DNA from: Hermatobates lingyangjiaoensis
Lineage: Eukaryota; Arthropoda; Insecta; Hemiptera; Hermatobatidae
Reading direction: 5' to 3'
Length of the DNA stretch: 64,000 nt
Assembly (NCBI GenBank): GCA_026182355.1
Contig: JAPFBL010000580.1
Location: 62,001-126,000 of the forward strand
In this document: positions 19,789 to 29,939 of the stretch, piece by piece
Position numbering within the stretch: the stretch's first letter is position 1
How the letters are laid out: every line of letters starts with the position of its first letter
The notes under the pieces: model-generated
Databases searched by the model: none
What the model was told of the DNA's origin: nothing
Seen by the model: the letters and a program-made list of their open reading frames with translations, nothing else
Program-made: the position numbers and the translations under genes

Positions 19789-20040
19789 GTGTCGAGAAAG
19801 AATAAGTGGATAGGTTACATTGTGCAGGATATATTTTGTCTGAATGACAATGACTTGACAGAAAGCAAAGCCTCCACCCCCCCTGGCAATTTTCTCGCTG
19901 ATTCAACAAATGAAGCACCACACCCACACAGTGTGGTGGCTGGAGATTCAACAAGAGAGCCCATTAGCCAACAAGGCGGCCCTCATTCAAAGTCCCACCA
20001 ACACGTACCTTCAAACTCCACTTTAAACCCCACCTCTTTT
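19789..20040 (+). CDS. Unrecognised open frame, possible exon or repeat
   Basis: An open plus frame of about 85 codons, from AGGTTACATTGTGCAG onward, in sequence markedly richer in GC than its flanks. It is rich in Ser, Thr, Pro and His (SKASTPPGNF, STREPISQQGGP). An AG acceptor-like TTGTGCAG is at 19816-19829 and GT-containing CAACACGTACC near 20005. No family recognised. The strand is opposite to the candidate exon at 7215. It could equally be an old repeat. Confidence 0.25.
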
Positions 20041-20574
20041 TTACAATATATATATATACACCATCAACATTTCTGGAGATTTTCTTTTATTTTTTTTTTA
20101 CTTAAAACAAATCCATTTGAAAGCTAATGCAAAATTATACAAGTAATTTCCATATTCATTGCGAAATGGGTCCTTTGAGATTTAAATATAAGGTGCTATT
20201 TAAACAAAAACATATTCCTAAATATCAGACGCCTAAACAATTAGGTATAGAAGTTGATTTTTTTGATATGAAGCCCTTTTGCCACGGTTTATGATTTGTT
20301 TTTTTTATGAATGAAAAGAGTATAAACAGTACTAGGAAAAAAAACCTTCGAATAATTCATGCTTTTCAATGAACAGAACGATAATAAAAATATGGATATC
20401 ATTTTCTTTACTATATAAATAAAAATTTCGCGTCGGCTTTGTCAGATACTACTTTTAATTAATGCGATAATTACATAATTGTTTACATTATGTAGGATAA
20501 TTATTACAACTATAATTAAGCTAATTAGTTCATCTCATTATATCGCTGGAAGTTAGTCTCTATTATACTCGTAT

Positions 20575-20665
20575 TATTTCTAACGTACTGCATTCAGTTA
20601 TAATGTGGTATTTACTTACTGTTTATACGATTACATTTTTATATGTGGAGACCATTTCATTAACT
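20575..20665 (-). mobile_element. Family E end fragment
   Basis: TTCTAACGTACTGCATTCAG, GTGGTATTTACTTACTG, then ATGTGGAGACCATTTCATTAAC. These are the outer parts of the family E foldbacks at 21955 and 45995. Confidence 0.6.
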
Positions 20666-20756
20666 TTTTACCTTACTCGCATTATTGTTAAAAATCGAAG
20701 TTATTGTCAGAAGGCAAACTTCTTATACCATACAATGATCATTATATATACATATA

Positions 20757-21127
20757 TATAAAAAGAATTCACATAAACACGTGAAATAACAATCAATGAT
20801 CAAACCACAATAAGAAATGGGAAAACAAGACTAAGATGTTTCAACCGTAACAAGCGGTCTTCGTCAGAGTCAAAAACCCGACACTCAGTTGGGTTTTTGA
20901 CTCTGACTGATATATATTATATATAACATCCCTTTCTGGACATTAGTCCTTTCCTGCGCTTTCACCCTTTTAAAATATCACTCTTCCCTCCCACTCTTCT
21001 CAACCCCTCACCAGAGGTTTTCTGCATCTAGTGTTTCAGTTGGGTTTTTGACTCTGACAAAGACCGCTTGTTACGGTTGAAATATCTTAGTCTTGTTTTC
21101 CTATTTCTTATTGTGGTTTGATCATAT
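20757..21127. mobile_element. Family A pair including PLE 3' untranslated sequence
   Basis: Left: minus-strand terminal repeat (20757-20880) with a short right-arm stub. Right: plus-strand copy starting CATCCCTTTCTGGACATTAG (20929), continuing CCCTCCCACTCTTCTCAAC, matching the PLE 3' untranslated region at 60240-60350 (minus) and 45040-45130, then the ribozyme core CTGACAAAGACCG and GAAATATCTTAGTC. The two halves are separated by (TA)n. Confidence 0.85.
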
Positions 21128-21137
21128 ATATATATTT

Positions 21138-21292
21138 CATTGAATAACTGACCGTATTTCACTGATGTCATTTCCTTCACCAGTTTTTCAAGGTTTCTAA
21201 ATACCTTCTTCTTTCCTTCATCCAAACGTTGGAGAATGTTAATTAAGTGAAAACCAACATGTTTCGATGGGCTTCCAGTCATCTTTAGGGTA
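21138..21292 (-). pseudogene. PLE N-terminal fragment
   Basis: Minus frame reads RNLEKLVKEM, KYGQLFNEIYIY up to (TA)n, preceded by HVGFHLINILQR. Same segment as 262-386 and 29040-29225. Confidence 0.5.
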
Positions 21293-21424
21293 ATTAAAAA
21301 AGAAAAATTATTAGAGTCTTTAGAGATGGTATTAAGACACAGTTTACAGTAATCCTTTAAAGTAGCTCTTAGTCCTGTTGCTCAAGAGTAACGATTACAG
21401 TAATCGAAACGATGACTCCAAGTG

Positions 21425-21565
21425 CTATTACTAATATTATTAGGTAATAATAATAATTATAATAAAAATAGTATTGATATTAATAGAAATAATAACAACA
21501 ACAAGAACAATAATAATAATAATAATAATTATAATAGTAATAATACTATTATTACTATACTATTA
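21425..21565 (+). repeat. AAT/ACA-rich simple repeat
   Basis: ATAATAATAATTATAATA and AACAACAACAAGAACAAT runs. The Asn-rich open frame is compositional. Confidence 0.85.
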
Positions 21566-21954
21566 TTTTCGAAAAAAGACGCTATTGGATTTTTATTTGT
21601 TTAGTATGACAACAGACAATAAGAGAAGCAGAACATCTAAACAATAATAAATCAAAGTACGTTTACTAGCGCAGGAATAATTTCATGAATTAAGAGGCAT
21701 GTTGCAACAATATAGGCTGTAATATAGTTTGTCGAAAGCTCGTTAGCACTTTAAAATCAGTTTTAGAGCTGATTTGAAGAAAGCTGTTTACAAGTACCTG
21801 GTTTATAGCCACTCTAACTCAAAAGGATTAGACACTAACAAACAAAGAAACCTTATTACTTACCTATTCTTTGAAGTTATAACATAACTAAGCTATGATG
21901 AAATGTTTTCCAAGCAATAGGTCACAAGGAAAAAAAAACAAATAAATATTATGT

Positions 21955-22210
21955 TCTAACGTAGTGCAGTCAGTTATTTTGTGGTATTTACTCATTGTAG
22001 GGTAAAAAGCTAATGAAATGGTCTCCACATGTAAAATTAATCGTATAAACAACGCGTTTCAAACATATAGTGTTCTTCCTCAGGCATAACTTGACATTGT
22101 ATTTTTAGTTAATGCCTGAAGAAGAACACTACTTGTTCGAAACGCGTTGTTTATACGATTAAATTTTTATATGTGGAGACCATTTCATTAGCTTTTTACC
22201 CTATAAATAT
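21955..22210. mobile_element. Family E foldback
   Basis: Arms from GGGTAAAAAGCTAATGAAATGG inward. Left holds a minus core (AACAACGCGTTTCAAACATA) with mutations; right holds a plus core at 22112-22150 (CTGAAGA, GAACAC/G-TTC, GAAACGCGTT). Centre ACTTGACATTGTATTTTTAG. Confidence 0.85.
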
Positions 22211-22372
22211 TATGTTCTTTTGAGGATGTTCTTCAGTGGTTACAATAAACCAGGACGTATACATGACGGCCATTAGAAGTTCATTACAAAGTTCATTAAA
22301 AAAGTATTTTTAAAGAGAAGTACATTTTTGATAATTTTAAAACTCTTTGAATCTTAAATGGGTATTCAATTC

Positions 22373-22798
22373 GCATTAGAGAAATACTCATTGGAACCGT
22401 ATATAATAAATTATATAGGAAAAGTAGATGCTCGTTTATCGAAATTATTAAGAGTTGCTAACAATGATGTTACCACAGGGAATACAGGGGTGAAGAAAAA
22501 GATTAGAAAAAATGAGAAAGGTTTTCATAAATAGTCATTTGATGTCTGCACAAGAAGCTTCATACCATATACTGTCCCTACCTCTTTTTAAATGTCAAAC
22601 AGTAGCCGTCAAACAGATTTATAAACACTAGCCCAATTAATGAACGAGTTTTAATGCTAAAATGGAATAACGATTTAAAAAATGTTCAAAATATCAGCAG
22701 ACGAATGTTTAAAAAAATGAAAACTATTTGTTTTGTTGATATATTTTACAACAAGAGTCCAGGAAACAAATTAAGTTATCCAAATAGAGCAGTTAAAT
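22373..22798 (+). pseudogene. Helitron replicase-helicase relic
   Basis: Three plus-frame blocks separated by shifts and stops: YSLEPYIINYIGKVDARLS then LLRVANNDVTTGNTGVKKK (about 22380-22530); MSAQEASYHILSLPLFKC (about 22540-22600); PINERVLMLKW then CFVDIFYNK (about 22630-22760). Order and motifs match the segment between the Rep core and the helicase of Helitron proteins (Y...YI.K....LLR.A......G......K..R, VSAQEA...L.LPL..., ..ERV..LK). Catalytic HUH and Walker motifs are outside the preserved part. Frameshifted and dead. No Helitron termini were found. Confidence 0.75.
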
Positions 22799-23079
22799 AA
22801 ATATGCAGAACTATGACACTAAACTACAGCTTACAGACTTAGAGATTTACAATTTCTGTAATTTCTCTATTTGTAATTTCTCTAACATATTTACCGCAAT
22901 TTTACCAAAAAAACACACAGCTACCATCAATCTCATAAACAGCTACCACATAACTCTCATCAAAGAGTTACTTATGTATTCAAGTACATTATTTTTCTTC
23001 AAAAAGTTGAGCAGTATCATGTCTAAAATATGACTTTTAAAACAGTCATAAATAACAGTCTTAACTTACACAGATTCTG

Positions 23080-23515
23080 ATGTAAAATGGAAAAACAAAC
23101 AAAAGTCTCCACACAAATGAAGTATTATTCAATAACAACAACAACGCGGTTCGAACACTTTGTGTTCATCATCAGGAAGAGTGAATTAAGGACATACCCA
23201 GAGGATGTGGTTCTGAAGGGTTGGTCCAGTGAAAATAGTGGGAAATAGGTACGCTGAGGTGATACTATATAGTACTATCTTTTTTTTGCTTAATTCTTTC
23301 TTAATTAAATTTTATTATTTCACTCTAATCTTGTAACTGATTAGATGTAATTTGTATTGTAGTGTCTTCCTGATGATGAACACAAAGTGTTCGAAACGCG
23401 TTGTTGTTGTTGTTGTTGTAAAATAAAACTTCATTTGTGTGGAGACTTTTGTTTGTTTATCCATTTTACGTCAGAATGAGTAAATACCACACAATTACGA
23501 ATTGAACAACTAATG
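23080..23515. mobile_element. Family E foldback with 3' untranslated sequence
   Basis: Left arm (23080-23260) is minus: AAAAGTCTCCACACAAATG, AACAACGCGGTTCGAACACTTTG, CATCATCAGGAAG, then CATACCCAGAGG and GGTTGGTCCAGTGAAAATAG. Right arm (23310-23515) has the plus core and TTTGTGTGGAGACTTTTGTTTG. The unpaired sequence matches 62600-62690 inverted. Confidence 0.85.
23366..23408 (+). ncRNA. Hammerhead-like ribozyme, family E
   Basis: CTGATGA (23370-23376), extra T, GAACAC pairing with GTGTTC around AAA, GAA, palindromic ACGCGT, then T. Six-pair stem II is perfect. Stem I is not obvious. Confidence 0.68.
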
Positions 23516-23555
23516 ATTTTAAACAGATTCATATGCAATCAAAAGTAAATAGTTT

Positions 23556-23665
23556 TAATGCAGACGTGTTCACCTTTGAACTGTTAGATACTGAATTCAA
23601 TACCCATTCTGGCTCTCGACTTATTCATTTAGAAGATGAAATAATCTATCCCAAAAGACTAAAAT
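23556..23665 (+). mobile_element. SINE head and body fragment, diverged
   Basis: TAATGCAGACGTGTTCACCTTTGAACTG, TTCAATACCCATTCTGGCTCTCG, TTATTCATTTAGAAGATGAA: the SINE order with many changes. No tail. Confidence 0.55.
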
Positions 23666-23669
23666 AAAT

Positions 23670-25280
23670 AAAAAGGTGAATTAACGATTGTGGTTAAGCC
23701 CAGGAGCAGATCTACCTCCCAGAAGAAGTACTTTAAGAATTGTTTAAAAGTAATTTTTTTTAAACAAAGTTTCTCTATTTAATCAAGATAATAAATAATA
23801 ATTAATTGTCAAATTAATGACTCTTATGTTAGAGCAATTAGTTATTTCCAATGTTGAAATGTTCCTTGTGTTGTATTATAAAGTTCAATATTCTGCATAA
23901 GTGTGTTCCCTTGAAGGACTGCCACAGTACTCAGAAAATAACAGTGACTTCTATAGTCCCGAAATTAGTCTATGCAATATTATTTTGCATAAAAAGTAAT
24001 ATACAAACTTTGATTGTATTGTTTTTGTGGCCCTAACAGTGGCGTTGCAACTATTTTTGCCTCCCTGGCTAGTCTTAAGATATGCCAACACCTCCCCCCC
24101 CCCCCACCACCCCACTAGCCCAACCTCAAAGGTGGACGTTCATAATCCGTAAAACATTCAAAACTCCAGAACAATCTGAAAATATATATTTCCATAGAAT
24201 TACAATCAAAGATCTAATTTTAGACTGCTGTCATTTGTCCCAAACCTTCATCTTATTACAGTACTCATATACATAGAATACAGTCATCTTCAACTAAGAA
24301 AACAAAAGATTTTTCAAAACAAAAACGTGTAATTCAAATCATAAAAAATATTAAATTCAATTAATTGTCTACGCAAATAAACATAATAAATTTTACCGTT
24401 AAAAAATTTTAATATGAAAGAAAACCTTTATTTTTATTTGCAAATATTACAATTGAAAATATGATTAATACACATAATACATAAAAACAATAATGACCTT
24501 GAAAACTCATTTTTGGTATAAAATTTTAAATTTTTCGTTAGCTCCTGACGATTTTAATTTTTTTTTCTTTTTTTACACCCTAATAATGTCTCCCTCTGGC
24601 ACGTGGAGCCTGGCACGACCCCCCCCCCTCCCTCTCATGTTAAGCCACTGAGTACAGTAGTATTAAACCAAGGTTATCTGATCTCATCTATATTTTCATA
24701 TAATTTGAATAAAAAAAAAATGGATACATTAAATTACCTGGCAGCGCCAGTTAATATTCAACGCAATTAAAATAACTAGTTTTGAAAAATTAACAATACA
24801 TTTCTTTTTAATTTGCAAATACAAAAGTTGTCTTTAAATGCGTTTAAAAACAGTATAACACAAATAAAACATACAAACAATTGCAACCCTAATAACTCAT
24901 CCCGGTATAAAATTAAGATTTTTTGTTAGCTTTTTATTATCCAATTTTTTATTATTCAATTTTTAACCCCTCAACCCCCCCCCCCCTTGTTACGTCACTG
25001 CACTCTATATTCTTTCATTTGAGAGCAGTTTTCTAGAAAACTTCAGGCTTTTTCGTTAATTTTCTTGATATAAAACTTGTTGCCTTGACAATTTAAGTTT
25101 TCCTTTCTTATTACTGATTTCCATGGACTGCTTTTATATAAAGGATATGGACTTGATATCAATTAGGCGACAGAAAAGACAAAATACAACTTTAGATCCT
25201 AATTACGTCAGTATGCTTTAAAAAAAAAACAAACTCACAAACTCTAGAAGTAAGAGATGCATTAAAAAAAAATAGAGTCG
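23670..25280. other. Non-coding stretch with poly-C runs
   Basis: C-rich runs at about 24092-24110, 24617-24632 and 24975-24989, each followed by TAGCC, TTAAGCCACTGA or TACGTCACTGC type sequence. 24160-24600 and 24780-25000 share GGTATAAAATT...TTTTCGTTAGCT-like text, an old direct duplication. No gene seen. Confidence 0.45.
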
Positions 25281-25494
25281 GGGTGTTGTTTTGCTCTTTT
25301 ATATTCATAAGGCTTTCCTCAGGCATGAATATTTGCCAAGTTTATAAGAGGCTCATTAGTAATGCTTGTGATGGGAATCGGTCCTGCAGCATGGTCCCTA
25401 TCAACCCTCCCCTGCAGCATGGTTGTCGCTTACTTTTATTGAGGTCCCTGGCCACTCGACGCGCTCCATTAGCTTTTTGGTCACTTTCTATGCT

Positions 25495-25556
25495 CTCTCT
25501 CTCACTCACTCACTCTCTCTCACTCACTCTCTCTCACTCACTCTCTCTCTCATTAT
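25495..25556 (+). repeat. (CTCACT)n microsatellite
   Basis: CTCTCTCACTCACTCACTCT repeated. The open frames across it are compositional. Confidence 0.9.
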
Positions 25557-26119
25557 GCTAGCCCCTACTGGTCAAACACCCTGCTCAGTTCATACTTTCT
25601 TAGTACCAACCAAATATCAAACAATATTAAAAAAAAAAAAAAATCAATATAAATCCTTAAAATGCCTTTTGAACTTTCATATTTTATTTAATATATGAAA
25701 ACATAATGAACTCAGCCATGAACCAGTTAATTCAAATATGACCAAAAAAAAAAACATAAGTGGGGTACATTTTGAATTGAATTACAAGTAGCCTCAAGGC
25801 AAGACCAGACGCATAAGAACTTGTAAATTTTCAGGAAAACTATTCAGAATAAGAATTGCAAAAGACATTTCTTTTTTTCAAGCCCACATATCTAAGTGTC
25901 AAATCTGTTAATTTTCAGAATTGTTTATAAAGTTATCAATCAAACAGATATTATATAGTGGTGTCCTGTTTTTCGACCATAATTCATTTTAAAAATATGT
26001 AATCAAATATAATTACGTCCAAAGGGGAGTATGTTGCTGAATAGGTACCCTATTCATTCAATAAACCTTTATTTCACCTAATACAGGGTTAATTTAAAAA
26101 TTAAAGAAATTAATATCGT

Positions 26120-26645
26120 GCTTTCTTTTTGAGAACAAAATATAGTCTCCTTTTACCCAACTACCAGTCCAGAGGCGAGCACGCATGTTATTGGACTACC
26201 CTGACCCTTTAGAGTGTATAAATGTTTATTTTACTCTGTACGACGTTGAAATAAACATTAAAAAAATTAATCGTATGATTTTATTGAAAACCAACCACCT
26301 TTTTCCTTTACCTATATACAATCCTGAAGCGAGAACCCATGTCACTGAACTACCCCTTAGATTTGATAAACTTTTATTTTACTCGGTACGACGTTGAAAT
26401 AAATATTAAACAAATTAATCGTATGATTTTTTTTTAAAACAAACTTCCGTCTTCTTCTTTTACCCATTTACCAGTTGAGAGGCAAGCACGCATGTCATTG
26501 GACTACCTTAACACCTCAACGCTATTTTTCATTTAATATGTTTTTCTGAGTATGCTATTTTTGAAAACATACTACCGTCTTACCCATCTAAAGGAGCACG
26601 CATGCCAGTCGACTACCCTACCACTCTTAGATTCTATAATCTTTT
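26120..26645 (-). repeat. Tandem array of tRNA-like SINE head fragments
   Basis: Four diverged tRNA-like heads on the minus strand (at about 26165-26205, 26325-26360, 26470-26510 and 26585-26625; each reads roughly GGGTAGTCCAATGACATGCGTGCTCGCCTC) alternate with a spacer containing TTTATTTTACTCTGTACGACG and ATTAATCGTATGATTTT. The spacing is about 140-160 bp and the spacer is repeated with the head, so a unit of head plus spacer was tandemly duplicated. Confidence 0.7.
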
Positions 26646-27194
26646 ATTTTATAAACTTTGTATAAACTTTCACTTCCCTCAAGGTTTCCTAATTCGTACT
26701 CATTACGTAACTAACGTACTTATTAATAATTAAGAAATTAGACAACAATTAATTAAAACATTAAAGGTTGGATACCAGGCATTCATAATTCACGCACTTA
26801 TAGCCTAACAGTTAAATTTGCAGACAGGATAAGCACAATCTATTTACAGGCACGGTTCCAAAGCTGGAAGGAAATCTATACTAAGCTAATATTCCTGTTG
26901 ACACTAGCGTAAGTGGTAGCATTACGCCTCTTCGTGTTTACTCGCCAGTATGTTTGTTCATTTTCTCTCAGTTCAAGTATATTAAAAATCCTGTCGGAAC
27001 AACTATAAAAGAAGGCCAGCTGGATCCCATATTTATATTAACTTTAAAAAAGTTTTATAACAGATTTAACAAAACTGATTTTTGTGTAAAAAATAATACA
27101 TATTAAATATCACAAAAATAAACATGATGTACGTTCTTTGTCTTAATATTAATAAGAAAAATTGTATGATTCTTTTGAATTACACTAAATAGGC

Positions 27195-27333
27195 AACTAA
27201 ATAAGCGGTCTTCGTCAGAGTCAAAAACCCAACTCAGTTTTTTAACTGAGATCTTAGTCTTATTTTCCCATTTCATATTGTGGTTTGATCATTGATTGTT
27301 GTTTTACGTGTTTATGTGAAATCTTTACATATA
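27195..27333. mobile_element. Family A foldback, truncated
   Basis: Starts inside the left arm at AAGCGGTCTTCGTCAGAGTC and joins CAACTCAGTTTTTTAACTG to GAGATCTTAGTCTTATTTTC. Exactly the same aberrant centre occurs at 29450-29505. Confidence 0.85.
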
Positions 27334-27349
27334 TATATATATATACGTT

Positions 27350-27440
27350 GGCTTTAGTCTTTTCGCCACTCAACTTCCATTCCTGAGGATGAGTAGCGAG
27401 CTTCCTCCGTTTCTGTCCTGAAGTACGAGTATTCATAATT
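27350..27440 (+). mobile_element. Family G-like terminal fragment
   Basis: CGTTGGCTTTAGTCTTTTCGCC, ACTCAACTTCC, CCTGAGGATGAG. The same text follows the foldback ending at 29787, where CCTGAGGATGACCGTTAAAAGG is seen. Confidence 0.5.
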
Positions 27441-27639
27441 TACAAGCAAATACACGTATACAAATCAAACACCGTCCCTCTCTTTACAGATCAACTATTT
27501 CAGAATGGAATAATCTTGCACCTTCCTGATGAAATAAATTTGCTTTCTTAGGATCACTTTTCATTATGCCTTAGTTCTACATTAAATCTACCCGATGTGC
27601 CCGTCTTTTAATGGTACTTTACAAAATATATATATATAG

Positions 27640-27770
27640 AATACGTCCACAACGTACTTGGTCTAACTTTCTCTTTTCTCCTGAAGATGGATTGCCCGAA
27701 AATTTGAGTTTGTAAGTGTGTTCCTTCACTTTGTGTGCTACCTATCCTCAATTTTGAACTGTTATATATA
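27640..27770 (+). mobile_element. Family B terminal repeat
   Basis: ACGTCCACAACGTACTTGG, core at 27678-27708 (CTC, CTGAAGA, TGG/CCC-like, GAA, AATT, T, GAG), TTTGTGTGCTACC, then AATTTTGAACTG and (TA)n. Confidence 0.7.
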
Positions 27771-27868
27771 TATATATATATATATATACAATTAAAAGAA
27801 ACGGTCCAGCGGACTTTTTTACAATAAAATAAAAAACGAAGGAAACACACAGAAAGACACAGACATAA

Positions 27869-27905
27869 CTCACATCGATATTTCGACAATCGTCGTCATC
27901 AGGAG
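27869..27905 (-). ncRNA. Hammerhead-like ribozyme, family C
   Basis: Mirror of 28029-28065 with an identical core. Confidence 0.62.
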
Positions 27906-28028
27906 GTGCGAAGAGCGAAGAGCGAAGAGTCCCGCAGGAAGACAGGGCGGTACTCAGTGCGGTACTCAGGGCGGTACTGAGTACCGCCCTGTCTTCCTGC
28001 GGGACTCTTCGCTCTTCGCTCTTCGCAC

Positions 28029-28065
28029 CTCCTGATGACGACGATTGTCGAAATATCGATGTGAG
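28029..28065 (+). ncRNA. Hammerhead-like ribozyme, family C
   Basis: CTC, CTGATGA (28032-28038), extra C, GAC/GTC stem around GATT, GAAA (28050-28053), self-complementary ATATCGATGT-like stem III, then GAG pairing with CTC. The cleavage triplet is less standard (TGT). Confidence 0.62.
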
Positions 28066-28108
28066 TTATGTCTGTGTCTTTCTGTGTGTTTCCTTCGTTT
28101 TTTATTTT

Positions 28109-28116
<8 letters not shown>

Positions 28117-28170
<54 letters not shown>
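28117..28170. repeat. (TA)n microsatellite
   Basis: Pure TA tract between a family C foldback and the 28-kb palindrome. Confidence 0.95.
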
Positions 28171-28172
<2 letters not shown>

Positions 28173-28744
28173 TTTTCTATGGGTTGTCCGGGGAAAGGAA
28201 TATGATTCGATGCGATGTTGACCAATGGGAGTAGAGTTACAGGTCCAAGCGTAAGGTCCCAGTTGCCCGCTGCTCAGCAAAAAGCCTTTGCGTTCTGCCA
28301 ATAGGTATAGAGGTTGCACAGTCCCTCTGTGGGAGTAGAGTTACAGGTCCAAGCGTAAGGTCCCAGTTGCCCGCTGCTCAGCAAAAAGCCTTTGCGTTCT
28401 GCCAATAGGTATAGAGGTTGCACAGTCCGTGCAACGTGAGGCTAATGTTTTCTGCCAAACATCATTTAACACAGAGGGACTGTGCAACCTCTATACCTAT
28501 TGGCAGAACGCAAAGGCTTTTTGCTGAGCAGCGGGCAACTGGGACCTTACGCTTGGACCTGTAACTCTACTCCCATTGGTCAACAGTGAGGCTAATGTTT
28601 TCTGCCAAACATCATTTAACACAGAGGGACTGTGCAACCTCTATACCTATTGGCAGAACGCAAAGGCTTTTTGCTGAGCAGCGGGCAACTGGGACCTTAC
28701 GCTTGGACCTGTAACTCTACTCCCATTGGTCAACATCGCATCGA

Positions 28745-28750
<6 letters not shown>
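28169..28750. mobile_element. Large palindrome with tandemly duplicated arms
   Basis: Outer arms begin TATGATTCGATGCGATGTTG (28201) and end CAACATCGCATCGAATCATA (28750). The left arm holds two tandem copies of a unit of about 103 bp (GGGAGTAGAGTTACAGGTCC...). The right arm holds two tandem copies of a unit of about 150 bp that includes the inverted left unit plus GTGAGGCTAATGTTTTCTGCC. The asymmetric flank 28169-28200 matches 196-231 inverted. Flanked by (TA)n. Non-coding. Confidence 0.85.
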
Positions 28751-28794
<44 letters not shown>

Positions 28795-28797
<3 letters not shown>

Positions 28798-29037
28798 TTT
28801 AAGACATAAAGAAATTAAAACCACACACTTATGGTCTCTAATACTCCGTTTGAACCGTCTTCAGGAGAGATAAGAGAGGGAAACGAAGCACACTAGTTCA
28901 GAGACGGTTGGAGACGGTCTCCAATCGTCCCTAGACCAGTGAGCTTGGTTTCCCTCTCTTATCTCTCCTGAAGACAGTTCAAACCGAAAATTATAAACTG
29001 TAAGGTGTGTTTTTAATTTATCTATATTTCTCTATGT
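28795..29037. mobile_element. Family G foldback
   Basis: Arms: left (minus) ...CTGAAGACGGTTCAAACGG; right CTCCTGAAGACAGTTCAAACC, GAAAATTATAAACTG. The core order is CTGAAGA, C, GGTT/AACC, GAA, AATT. CCCTCTCTTATCTCTCCTG is perfectly inverted. Each arm has lost a different base of the core. Confidence 0.75.
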
Positions 29038-29039
29038 AC

Positions 29040-29227
29040 ATTGAACGTATTTGTCGGTTTTGGATTGTATTTTCATCGAAAAAGTGTATATATATGTATT
29101 TACGAATTTCTCGCCTATTTCCAATCTGGTTAATTTTTTGGAAAGATTTTCCAGTTTTCTAATGGATTTCCTTGCGACAGGAGATAGCGTATGTAAAAGC
29201 TGTCCATAATTCATTTTATTCACTTAT
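29040..29227 (-). pseudogene. PLE N-terminal fragment
   Basis: Minus frame contains MNYGQLLHTLSP, RKSIRKLENLSKKLTRLEIG, KFVNTYIY, then (TA)n-like sequence. This is the clearest copy of the N-terminal LEKL segment. 29300-29365 on the plus strand continues the same protein (EKFVNSCLEEGLLPTFPN), so the junction is again inverted. Confidence 0.6.
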
Positions 29228-29299
29228 AATATAGTAGTGAATGCTTACTATTGATTTACGATTACACTTAACTATATAAAACGACATGTTTCGGCCTAT

Positions 29300-29368
29300 A
29301 GGAGATTGGAAATAGGCGAGAAATTCGTAAATTCATGTCTAGAAGAAGGACTGCTGCCTACATTTCCT
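29300..29368 (+). pseudogene. PLE N-terminal fragment
   Basis: Plus frame LEIGEKFVNSCLEEGLLP then TFPNIY into TA sequence. It shares ATTGGAAATAGGCGAGAAATT with the minus-strand fragment at 29100-29120, so the two fragments overlap in the protein. Confidence 0.6.
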
Positions 29369-29381
29369 AATATATATATAC

Positions 29382-29562
29382 ATAATCCATGTTCAAACCA
29401 CAATATGAAATGGGAAAGGAAGAATAAGATCTTTCAACCGTAACAAGCGGTCTTCGTCAGAGTCAAAAACCCAACTCAGTTTTTTAACTGAGATCTTAGT
29501 CTTATTTTCCCATTAATATTGTGGTTTGATCATTGATTGTTATTTCACGTGTTTATGTAAAA

Positions 29563-29563
<1 letters not shown>
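29382..29563. mobile_element. Family A foldback, aberrant centre
   Basis: Left arm from GTTCAAACCACAATATG, centre CAACTCAGTTTTTTAACTG as at 27235, right arm without ribozyme 5' half. Followed by (TA)n. Confidence 0.85.
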
Positions 29564-29611
<48 letters not shown>

Positions 29612-29617
<6 letters not shown>

Positions 29618-29788
29618 ATGATCAAACCACAATAAGAAATGGGAAAACAAGACTAAGATCTTTCAACCGTAACAAGCGGTCTTCGTCAGAGTCAAAAACC
29701 AGTTGGGTTTTTCCTAAAAACCAGTTCCCATTTCTTATTGTGGTTTGATCATTGATTGTTGCTTCACGTGTTTATGTGAAATCTTTAT
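29612..29788. mobile_element. Family A foldback, right ribozyme lost
   Basis: Left arm complete with minus core. Centre AACCAGTTGGGTTTTTCCTAAAAACC; right arm resumes at CCCATTTCTTATTGTGG. Confidence 0.85.
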
Positions 29789-29799
29789 ATATATATATA

Positions 29800-29895
29800 T
29801 ACGTTGGATTTAGTCTTCTCGCCACTCAACTTCCCTTCCTGAGGATGACCGTTAAAAGGGTCAAAATATTGAGTGTGAGTCCTAGTTTCATTTTT
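29800..29895 (+). mobile_element. Family G-like terminal repeat
   Basis: CGTTGGATTTAGTCTTCTCGCC, CTTCCTGAGGATGACCG, GGGTCAAAATATTGAGTGTGAG. Hammerhead layout CTGAGGA, T, GACC/GGTC, with GAAA changed to AAAA, palindromic AATATT and GAG. Confidence 0.5.
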
Positions 29896-29939
29896 TCATT
29901 CGTGTTTTTCAAAATTGTTAAAGTGCATATATAAGAATT

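Larger units (their letters stand above)
27786..28117. mobile_element. Family C foldback with two hammerheads
   Basis: A 330-bp near-perfect palindrome. The left arm (minus) runs from AAACGGTCCAGCGGACTTTT to GACAGGGCGGTACTCAG, the right back to TTTTTTATTTTATTGTATATA. The arms are virtually identical over about 140 bp, with GGTACTCAG repeats at the centre. Minus core 27869-27905, plus core 28029-28065. Flanked by (TA)n on both sides. Confidence 0.92.

Noticed and set aside
28107..28319. Open frames with YIYIYIYI repeats, here and at 17849, 18185, 29533, 43434 and others
   Set aside because: They are translations of (TA)n tracts joined to foldback arms. The flanking residues are the ribozyme repeats read in frame, not protein.
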